The notes beneath the pieces are model-generated. The model worked only from the letters and a program-made list of their open reading frames with translations, did no database searches and was not told the DNA's origin. 6,127 nucleotides of DNA from Anaerolineaceae bacterium (lineage in GTDB: Bacteria; Chloroflexota; Anaerolineae; Anaerolineales; Anaerolineaceae), in contig DNOU01000046.1 of NCBI GenBank assembly GCA_003501835.1, forward strand, positions 1 to 6,127. Reading direction: 5' to 3'. The translations under genes and the position numbers were made by a program. Shown one piece after another: positions 1-5,170 of the stretch (positions are counted from its first letter, which is position 1; every line of letters begins with the position of its first letter).

Positions 1-890
1 ACACTTTTCACCTTGTACTCGGGTACAGTGAAACTGAACTGGCTGATGCCAAACTCGTTGGTTTCCGGGAGGCGGTAGAACTCCTGTGTCTCGTCAGGAT
101 ACTTCAATGTCACGCCCACCTGGCTCTTGGTCATTGCGCGAAAATATTGATCCTGGACCACCACGTAGATCACCTGCTGATCACCCGAACCGATCAGGGC
201 ATTCCTGGCAAAGACGCGCACCTGGGGTTTGAGCAGATTTCCGGCGATATTCGCTGGAGGGCTCGATTTGAGCAGTTGCGGATCCGCCACCACCTGGTCA
301 AAGTAAATACGACCCAGGTCGCTCAAGATCACCCGCTGCCCCGCTGGTTTTTCTGGCCACCATTCCATGCGGGCAAATTCAAAATACTGTACATAACGCC
401 CATTCACCACCTCAAGGGATGAGGCGGGGTTGCCAAAATGGCTGCTTCCATCGTAGGCATCATAAAACTGCAGGAAAGCATAGCACACTGAATATCCACT
501 GTTGAACGCCCGACAGGTGGGTCCTTCATTGGGTATGTCTGCCAGGGGAACCCCGTTTTCATGCAGCAGCGTGCCGAGGGGTGCAATCTTTACCTGCGGA
601 CCGTTTTCTGAATCCACCAGGTCGAAGCGTGCTTTCTGGAAATACTGCACATGCTGATGGGTGACCGGATCGGTGAAATCGTCGGTGATGGGGTACCCAA
701 AATAGAGCAGTGGATCGCTGACGCTGTTGTAGGTTTTCAGGAATTCACCCCAAATCCAATGACCGGTTTCGGTGACGTAAACAGAATCGGTTGTCTGTGA
801 ATCCGGGGACTGGGCCGCTGCTGGATGGATGAGCGCAGCCAACACACAGAAGGTCAATATCAATACGGGAGCAATGCGAAAGAGCTTCAT
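1..890 (-). CDS. Secreted protein with duplicated aromatic module and Ig-like domain (partial, C-terminus off window)
   Basis: An open frame runs from ATG at 890 to the left edge without a stop, giving 296 codons. Residues 1-26 look like a Sec signal peptide: Lys2 and Arg5, a hydrophobic core, then PAAA before Gln27, so cleavage after about residue 26 is likely. The mature part has two related modules, at about residues 48-91 and 138-177. Each has an FLxxY start, a central FGxP, and a VQYFxxAR block (VQYFQKARFDL, then VQYFEFARMEW). Cys126 and Cys136 lie between them and could form a disulfide. From about residue 222 the alternating hydrophobic pattern (VRVFARNALIGSGDQQVIYV) resembles a bacterial Ig-like beta-sandwich, cut by the edge. 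I recall such proteins from Anaerolineae but know no assigned function; an extracellular or surface binding role is a guess. The start is chosen because the signal peptide begins there. There is no Shine-Dalgarno sequence, and a promoter lies immediately upstream. Confidence 0.85.
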   Translation of the reverse strand, partial: MKLFRIAPVLILTFCVLAALIHPAAAQSPDSQTTDSVYVTETGHWIWGEFLKTYNSVSDPLLYFGYPITDDFTDPVTHQHVQYFQKARFDLVDSENGPQVKIAPLGTLLHENGVPLADIPNEGPTCRAFNSGYSVCYAFLQFYDAYDGSSHFGNPASSLEVVNGRYVQYFEFARMEWWPEKPAGQRVILSDLGRIYFDQVVADPQLLKSSPPANIAGNLLKPQVRVFARNALIGSGDQQVIYVVVQDQYFRAMTKSQVGVTLKYPDETQEFYRLPETNEFGISQFSFTVPEYKVKS

Positions 891-900
891 TCCGAAATTA

Positions 901-929
901 AGTATACAGGTTTTGATGACTATTCGCAA
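901..929 (-). promoter_or_regulatory. Sigma70-type promoter of the secreted-protein gene, giving a probably leaderless mRNA
   Basis: On the minus strand a -35 box TTGCGA (924-929) and a -10 box TATACT (901-906, five of six consensus bases) are separated by exactly 17 bp. Only 10 bp separate the -10 box from the ATG at 890, so the expected transcription start falls 0-4 bases before the start codon. No Shine-Dalgarno sequence fits in that space. The rest of the 95-bp gap to the transporter gene (930-985) shows no clear terminator. Confidence 0.6.
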
Positions 930-985
930 TGATTCACCGCTTCAGGAACAGCACCAAGAAGGCGAAAGTGCAATGAACGCCTGGT

Positions 986-2212
986 TCAAGATCCGATCAC
1001 TGCAGGCTCTTCAGTGGATTTCCGTGACCTTATGTACAGCCGCAGATACACCATCAGGCTCAGCAGACCGATAAAACCGCTGCCGTACCAGGGAGTGACT
1101 GCCCCGAAATGATCGCTGAGGTAGCCGCCAACCAGGGGGGCAATGCCTGAAGCCACGTTCCAGGTGAGACCGTAAATGCTCATATACCGACCGCGCATAT
1201 CTGACGGAGCGAGATTGGCGGCGTAGGTCGTGGCAGTGGGCACCAGAATCAATTCGCCGATGGTGTGCACGACCATGCATGCCCAAAACCCCCAGAAACC
1301 TGAAAAGATGGAGACCGCGGTTGTGCCCACCATGTAAAAAGCTGCCCCCAATGCCATCATCGGTACCATGGGTTTCTTTTTCGTTTGTTGTGTGACGAGG
1401 TATTGCAGCAGTACCACCATCACCGCATTGGTGGTGGGGATGAATCCGTACAAGTCCTCTCGCAGGCCAAATTGCGAATTCGTGTACACCGGCAGGATGG
1501 TCCACATCAGCGAAGACATCATCGAGGTCAGGGTGAAAGCCAGAATGAAGCCCATGAACCTGCCATCTCTGAAGATCTTCTGATATCCTGAGAGCAATTG
1601 ACCTACCGGCATGCCTGCAGTCGAATGATCGGGAAGTGTCTCGTGGGCGTTCAGCAGGATCAACAGTGAATAGGTGATCATCCCGGCTGCAGCCAGGAAG
1701 AATGCCGTGCTGTATGATTGGGTCGCCAGGAAACCGCCCAGAGCCGGACCGATGGCCACACCCACGTTGTTGCTCATGCGCATCAGTGAATAAGCCTCAG
1801 GGCGTTGTTCTTTGGGGATGAGATCTGCAGTCATGGCATCTGCCCCAACCCGATAAAGCGGGTTAAAGGCGCCCATCAAAGCCTGGAGAATGGCAAACGA
1901 GGTGTACGTACTGGCAAAACCCATGAAGGCATAGCAAATACCGTTCACAGCGAGGCTGATAACCATCACCCACTTGCGCCCAAACCGGTCGGTGATGGGA
2001 CCGGCGACGAACGAAAAGATCAATCCCATCACAGCGCTGATGGTCAAAAGGGAGGCGCTCTGGGTGAGGGGGAGGTTCAGGCGTTTGGATACATAGAGCA
2101 TCAGGAAAGGCCAAATCATTGACGCACCAGTGGTGCTGATGAGCATGCCGATGAATAAAAGCCAGAACTGTCGGGGGTAGGTCTTTACTGCACCGCGAAG
2201 TGAATGAAGCAT
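986..2212 (-). CDS. MFS transporter, drug:H+ antiporter type (second gene of tandem pair)
   Basis: A complete 408-residue protein of the major facilitator superfamily, predicted to sit in the inner membrane with 12 helices and a central cytoplasmic loop near residues 190-215. The loop-2/3 signature is clear (GPITDRFGRK, residues 71-80). Helix 5 carries the antiporter motif C (GVAIGPALGG, 151-160), which in this superfamily marks proton-coupled exporters, so efflux of a small molecule is the likely job; the substrate cannot be read from sequence. The second half has the conserved GRYMSIYGLTW stretch at 341-351. The start at 2212 is supported by alignment with the neighbouring paralogue: both have exactly 11 residues before a shared YPRQFWL. 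It begins 6 bp after the stop of that paralogue, and a GGAGGAG ribosome site (2224-2230) lies in the end of the upstream gene, 11 bases from the ATG, so co-transcription and perhaps translational coupling are expected. Confidence 0.92.
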   Translation of the reverse strand: MLHSLRGAVKTYPRQFWLLFIGMLISTTGASMIWPFLMLYVSKRLNLPLTQSASLLTISAVMGLIFSFVAGPITDRFGRKWVMVISLAVNGICYAFMGFASTYTSFAILQALMGAFNPLYRVGADAMTADLIPKEQRPEAYSLMRMSNNVGVAIGPALGGFLATQSYSTAFFLAAAGMITYSLLILLNAHETLPDHSTAGMPVGQLLSGYQKIFRDGRFMGFILAFTLTSMMSSLMWTILPVYTNSQFGLREDLYGFIPTTNAVMVVLLQYLVTQQTKKKPMVPMMALGAAFYMVGTTAVSIFSGFWGFWACMVVHTIGELILVPTATTYAANLAPSDMRGRYMSIYGLTWNVASGIAPLVGGYLSDHFGAVTPWYGSGFIGLLSLMVYLRLYIRSRKSTEEPAVIGS

Positions 2213-2218
2213 ATCCGC

Positions 2219-3445
2219 TCAGACTCCTCCCCCAGGCGCTTCCCTGACTGGAGATTTTGAAAGCCTTCGGGAATTCAGTAAGAATGCCAGGGCACTCAGA
2301 GCGCCGATCGCCCCGCCGGTATACCAGATGGTACGAGGACCAAAGTTATCGTTCATCACCCCGCCAATTAATGGTCCCACACCAGGCCCAAGGCCGCCCG
2401 AAAGCGTGTAAATGCTCATATATCTCCCCCTCATATCTTCAGGAGCCAGAAGCGAAGCGTAGGTGGTGGAGGTGGGAACCAGGATCATCTCTCCAATGGT
2501 CGCCACCACCATGCACAGCCAGAAAGCCCAGAAACCGCGTCCAAACGCCACGGAGAAAACAGCCACTGCATAGAAAAGCGCCCCGATGATCATGCTTTTT
2601 TCAGGGCGTTGATGTTTGACCCGTGAGGTCACCATCATTTGGAACAGGATCACCATCACCGCATTGGTGGTGGGGATAAATCCATAAAGACTTTCCGAGA
2701 TGCCGTAATTCTGCTTGGCATATACCGCCAGAAGCATCCACAGCGTGGAAGAACAGATGCGGTTGAGCGAGTAGGAGCCGATCAGTCCCAGGAACCTGGA
2801 ATCATGCAGGATCCTGCCGTAGCCACCACTCTGTTCTGTTCCCAACTGCACTTCTTTTTGAGAAGGAATGGTCTCGATGGAAAAGAGCGTCACCAGGATT
2901 CCGCAGGCGAAGATCCCCAACCCTGCTGTGGTAAATGAAATATCGTAGGAAACAGCAGAAAGGAAGCCCCCAACCGCCGGTCCGAGCGCCACGCCCAGAT
3001 TGTTGCCCAGCCTTAAGATGGAATAACCGTCAATGCGCTTTTCCGAGGGAACCACATCTGCCATCATGGCATCCGCAGCCAGGCGGTAAAGCGGGGTGGT
3101 GGCGCCATTGAAAGCCATCAGCAGCGCAAAAATCGAAAAATGATCGGCAAACTGGAACAGGTACCATGAAATGCCGCACAGGAAGAGCGCCAATGCCATG
3201 ACCCACTTGCGTCCGAACCTGTCAGCGATGGCGCCACCCAGGAAGGTTGTCACCAATCCCACCAGCGAATGCAGTGTCAACAGACCCGTCACCGCAGTCA
3301 AAGTCAGATTCAATTTCTGGCTGGCGTAAATGATCAGGAATGGCCAGAGCATGGAATGGAACAGGTAGGAAAGAGTCATCACCGTCACCACCAACCAGAA
3401 CTGGCGCGGATACCCTTTCATGATCTTCCTGACGGGTATTTGCAT
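2219..3445 (-). CDS. MFS transporter, drug:H+ antiporter type (first gene of tandem pair)
   Basis: A complete 408-residue paralogue of the gene downstream, with the same predicted 12-helix membrane topology. It carries GAIADRFGRK (71-80), motif C as GVALGPAVGG (151-160), LYGFIPTTNAVMV (253-265, identical in both copies) and MRGRYMSIYTL (338-348). By hand count 88 of the first 190 positions are identical between the two proteins without a gap, so they derive from a gene duplication but have diverged strongly. Proton-driven export of an unknown compound is the family expectation; transport as two independent exporters or as a pair cannot be distinguished here. The start at 3445 aligns exactly with the paralogue's start. 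It has no Shine-Dalgarno sequence; an extended -10 promoter ends 7 bp before the ATG. It is the promoter-proximal gene of the two-gene operon, divergent from mscL. Confidence 0.92.
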   Translation of the reverse strand: MQIPVRKIMKGYPRQFWLVVTVMTLSYLFHSMLWPFLIIYASQKLNLTLTAVTGLLTLHSLVGLVTTFLGGAIADRFGRKWVMALALFLCGISWYLFQFADHFSIFALLMAFNGATTPLYRLAADAMMADVVPSEKRIDGYSILRLGNNLGVALGPAVGGFLSAVSYDISFTTAGLGIFACGILVTLFSIETIPSQKEVQLGTEQSGGYGRILHDSRFLGLIGSYSLNRICSSTLWMLLAVYAKQNYGISESLYGFIPTTNAVMVILFQMMVTSRVKHQRPEKSMIIGALFYAVAVFSVAFGRGFWAFWLCMVVATIGEMILVPTSTTYASLLAPEDMRGRYMSIYTLSGGLGPGVGPLIGGVMNDNFGPRTIWYTGGAIGALSALAFLLNSRRLSKSPVREAPGGGV

Positions 3446-3452
3446 GGGAAAT

Positions 3453-3461
3453 ATTCTATCA
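3453..3461 (-). promoter_or_regulatory. Extended -10 promoter of the transporter operon, probably leaderless
   Basis: The minus strand reads TGATAGAAT: an extended -10 (TG, one base, then TAGAAT, five of six consensus bases). No good -35 box is found 17 bp upstream, which is usual for extended -10 promoters. Only seven bases (ATTTCCC) separate it from the ATG at 3445, so transcription should begin at or one base before the start codon. No purine-rich ribosome site is present. Confidence 0.5.
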
Positions 3462-3515
3462 TGCAGCCTGCGCTGTGAGGCATCCTTCGCTTACATTTCC
3501 AGCACCCCTGCACTG

Positions 3516-3545
3516 CAACCTTGCCCTATACAACCTTACCCTATT
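3516..3545 (+). repeat. Abutting pair of imperfect 15-bp direct repeats in the divergent promoter region
   Basis: CAACCTTGCCCTATA (3516-3530) is followed directly by CAACCTTACCCTATT (3531-3545), with 13 of 15 bases identical. The second copy runs into the -35 box of the mscL promoter (TTGACA, 3544-3549). The position suggests a binding site for a regulator of mscL and possibly of the divergent transporter operon, but it could also be a small replication-slippage duplication. Confidence 0.6.
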
Positions 3546-3572
3546 GACAAACGAAGACGGAAGGCTTAAATT
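3544..3572 (+). promoter_or_regulatory. Promoter upstream of mscL
   Basis: A perfect TTGACA (3544-3549) is followed after 16 or 17 bp by TTAAAT (3566-3571) or TAAATT (3567-3572), each four of six matches to TATAAT. Transcription would begin near 3579, giving a leader of about 150 bases to the preferred mscL start. That leader includes a stretch with no G from 3619 to 3657, so it should be weakly structured. The -10 match is modest, so the exact start is uncertain. Confidence 0.5.
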
Positions 3573-3714
3573 GAATTTTAGTGGAACCTGGTGATCGATA
3601 TTTGAAGCAGCACTAATGACCACTTCACATCACCACTACACCTCACAATTCTCATCAGGGGTATGGCATGGATAATTCAGTCTTAATCAAACAGCAAGCA
3701 GGCAGGCTCGTAAA

Positions 3715-3719
3715 GAGGG
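3715..3719 (+). promoter_or_regulatory. mscL: Ribosome binding site supporting the ATG at 3728
   Basis: GAGGG stands 8 bases before the ATG at 3728, which begins MLKEFREF, a typical MscL N-terminus. It is only 2 bases before the ATG at 3722, too close to serve that codon. A second site, AGGGG at 3657-3661, stands 6 bases before an in-frame ATG at 3668 and could support a form with 20 extra residues. Confidence 0.55.
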
Positions 3720-3727
3720 AAATGAAA

Positions 3728-4168
3728 ATGCTCAAAGAATTCAGGGAATTTGCAATCAAAGGAAGTGTCATTGACCTGGCGATTGGCGTCATCATCGGTG
3801 CCGCATTCAGCAAGATTGTCACCTCGCTGGTAAACGACATCATCATGCCGCCCATCGGTTTGCTGTTGGGCAAGGTGGATTTTTCCAAGCTTTATTGGAA
3901 TATCAGCGGCAAGAGCTATGCCAGCCTTGCGGATGCCCAGGCTGCTGGTGCACCCACCATCAACTATGGTATTTTCCTCAATGCGATCATCCAGTTCCTT
4001 ATCATCGCGTTTGTCATCTTCCTGATGGTGCGCCAGATCAACAAGTTGAAGAGACCAGAACCAGTTGCGGTACCAGATACCCGCGAATGTCCACATTGTT
4101 TCACCCCCATTTCAAAGAAGGCTGACCGCTGTCCGAACTGCACCAGCCAGATCGAGCCCATTCCGTAA
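3728..4168 (+). CDS. mscL: Large-conductance mechanosensitive channel MscL with C-terminal zinc ribbon
   Basis: A 146-residue protein in the usual MscL size range. MscL is a homopentameric inner-membrane channel that opens under membrane tension to release solutes after osmotic downshock. The sequence shows the N-terminal amphipathic helix (MLKEFREFAIKG), the first membrane helix with Leu17, Gly20 and Val21 matching the Escherichia coli constriction residues Leu19, Gly22 and Val23, the DIIMPPIGLLLG segment after TM1, and a second helix at about residues 83-103. The usual C-terminal helical-bundle sequence is absent; instead there is CPHC, ten residues, CPNC (Cys121, 124, 135, 138), a zinc-ribbon pattern. 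The start at 3728 is chosen from family alignment and the GAGGG spacing. In-frame ATGs at 3722 and 3668 are alternatives; the last would add 20 residues (MDNSVLIKQQAGRLVKREMK) that I do not recognise in the family. It is divergent from the transporters and convergent with the iron permease. Confidence 0.95.
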   Translation: MLKEFREFAIKGSVIDLAIGVIIGAAFSKIVTSLVNDIIMPPIGLLLGKVDFSKLYWNISGKSYASLADAQAAGAPTINYGIFLNAIIQFLIIAFVIFLMVRQINKLKRPEPVAVPDTRECPHCFTPISKKADRCPNCTSQIEPIP

Positions 4169-4175
4169 AGTGATG

Positions 4176-4209
4176 AAAAAAAGCCTGGAGCACTTCTCCA
4201 GGTTTTTTT
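4176..4209. terminator. Bidirectional intrinsic terminator between mscL and the iron permease gene
   Basis: A run of seven A (4176-4182) and one G precede CCTGGAG (4184-4190), loop CACTT, CTCCAGG (4196-4202), then seven T (4203-4209). The 7-bp stem with a T-run on both strands can stop transcripts from either side. The TAA stop codon of the permease gene (4208-4210 on the minus strand) overlaps the end of the T-run. Confidence 0.9.
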
Positions 4210-5023
4210 ATGCCCGAGACCGTGAAAGGCGCAATGGACTGCCTTTACTGAAGATCACCACCCCAATTACTGCCAGGTAGACCATGGTTTCCATCAAAGA
4301 AGGTGCTGGATTGTAGCCAAACAAGGTTTTGAGCGTTCCCCCAATGAAATTATCCGTCCCCAGCATGGATGTGATATCGTACATTTTCGGCACCAGCACA
4401 GGAAAAACTTCCAATTCAGAGAACTCCCGTACAGCACCTGCCAGAAGCCCCGCAGCAAAGAACATCAGCATCAGATTGGTCACCTTGAAGAACACTCCCA
4501 GGTGGATTTTGCGGATGGAACCATAGAGGAGCAATCCAAGCAGTATTACCCCGGTAATACCTGCCAGTGCGCCGCCAAGTACCATCCCTTTCCGGACGCC
4601 AAACCCCACAGCCACCAGGAAGAGCGCCAATTCAAGCCCCTCTCTTAATACCGTGAAGAAAGTCAGTCCAAAGATAGATAGAGCCCCGTTGCCAGCCTTT
4701 TGATTGACGATCTTTGCTTCCAGGATTTCCCGGGGGTTACTGGTTTGCCGTCTTACCCAAAAAACCATCCACAGCAGGAACAAACCTGCAATCAGCATGG
4801 TAGTACCTTCGAAAATGACCTCACCTTTTCCCTCAAATTCAGTGCCATACCGGGTGAGGAGTCCTGCAGCTGCGAATGAAAGAAGAAACGCGGCAATGGC
4901 TCCCAGCCATGCATATCGCTTTAATTCAAGTTTGCCGGTCCTGTTAAGCATACCAAGCACAATGGTCAAAACCAGGGCCCCTTCCATTCCTTCTCGCATT
5001 GTCAACAATAAAGCAGGTACCAT
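4208..5023 (-). CDS. FTR1/EfeU-family iron permease
   Basis: A 271-residue integral membrane protein with about seven hydrophobic segments, as in the FTR1 family of high-affinity iron permeases (eukaryotic Ftr1p, bacterial EfeU). Both family REGxE motifs, which bind iron in the membrane, are intact: REGME at residues 10-14 and REGLE at 127-131. A further acidic site FEG lies at 71-73. The GVFFKVTNLMLMFF and GLLAGAVREFSE stretches (176-203) fit the family. The ATG at 5023 is preferred over the one at 5026: it puts nine residues before the first REGxE, the same as I recall for EfeU, and gives the GGAGG site (5028-5032) a 4-base spacing rather than 1. A TTG at 5068 also opens the frame, but its extra residues do not look like the family. 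No EfeO, EfeB or multicopper oxidase partner is in the window. The family also includes lead-uptake members, so iron is likely but not proven. Confidence 0.9.
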   Translation of the reverse strand: MVPALLLTMREGMEGALVLTIVLGMLNRTGKLELKRYAWLGAIAAFLLSFAAAGLLTRYGTEFEGKGEVIFEGTTMLIAGLFLLWMVFWVRRQTSNPREILEAKIVNQKAGNGALSIFGLTFFTVLREGLELALFLVAVGFGVRKGMVLGGALAGITGVILLGLLLYGSIRKIHLGVFFKVTNLMLMFFAAGLLAGAVREFSELEVFPVLVPKMYDITSMLGTDNFIGGTLKTLFGYNPAPSLMETMVYLAVIGVVIFSKGSPLRLSRSRA

Positions 5024-5064
5024 CATCCCTCCAGGCTCGAAATCGCGACACTGGAATTTCGACC

Positions 5065-5115
5065 CCAATTAATTTATATATTGAGTATTTATGTCTATTT
5101 TATCATAATAATTGG
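5065..5115. repeat. Spaced inverted repeat around the permease transcription start
   Basis: CCAATTA (5065-5071) and TAATTGG (5109-5115) are perfect 7-bp inverted arms 37 bp apart. Their centre, 5090, coincides with the start point expected from the extended -10 box at 5097-5105. It may be a pair of operator half-sites for a metal-responsive regulator, but the sequence is very AT-rich and chance is possible. I could not fit a Fur or DtxR consensus. Confidence 0.3.
5097..5105 (-). promoter_or_regulatory. Extended -10 promoter of the iron permease gene
   Basis: The minus strand reads TGATAAAAT, an extended -10 (TG, one base, TAAAAT with five of six consensus bases), almost the same as the TGATAGAAT before the transporter operon. 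The -35 region is poor. Transcription would begin near 5090, leaving a leader of about 65 bases that contains the GGAGG ribosome site at 5028-5032. Confidence 0.45.
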
Positions 5116-5120
5116 AGATT

Positions 5121-5149
5121 AAAAGCCTGAGCGTTTTGAGTCTCAGGCT
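5121..5149 (-). terminator. Intrinsic terminator of the DnaC-like ATPase gene
   Basis: On the minus strand, 21 bases after the TAA at 5171, AGCCTGAG (5142-5149) and CTCAGGCT (5124-5131) form a perfect 8-bp stem with a 10-base loop, followed by TTT and AT-rich sequence (positions 5123 downward). It separates the ATPase gene from the permease promoter, which lies about 16 bp further on. Confidence 0.75.
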
Positions 5150-5170
5150 AACCGGATCGGAACAATTTGC

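Noticed and set aside
147..422. Plus-strand open frame inside the secreted-protein gene
   Set aside because: It is antisense to a well-supported coding frame, has no recognisable motif, and looks like a codon-bias shadow. The same applies to plus-strand frames at 1368-1591, 1805-2122, 2257-2589, 2639-2938 and 5393-5795.
960..982. Possible terminator hairpin (AGGCG / CGCCT, 5-bp stem, 13-base loop) after the transporter operon
   Set aside because: The stem is short, the loop long, and there is no T-run after it on the minus strand.
1413..1435. ACCACCA / TGGTGGT inverted repeat inside the transporter gene
   Set aside because: It falls on conserved codons for the TTNAV region and recurs in the paralogue for that reason; nothing suggests a regulatory hairpin.
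3683..4096. Minus-strand 137-codon open frame across mscL
   Set aside because: The plus strand is unambiguously mscL; the antisense protein has no family features.
5024..5068. Longer permease starting at TTG 5068
   Set aside because: The additional residues are hydrophilic and unlike the family, TTG is a weak start, and GGAGG directly precedes the ATG pair at 5021-5026.
5095..5115. Fur-box-like AT-rich sequence before the permease
   Set aside because: Comparison with the GATAATGATAATCATTATC consensus gives too few matches to separate it from AT-rich chance.
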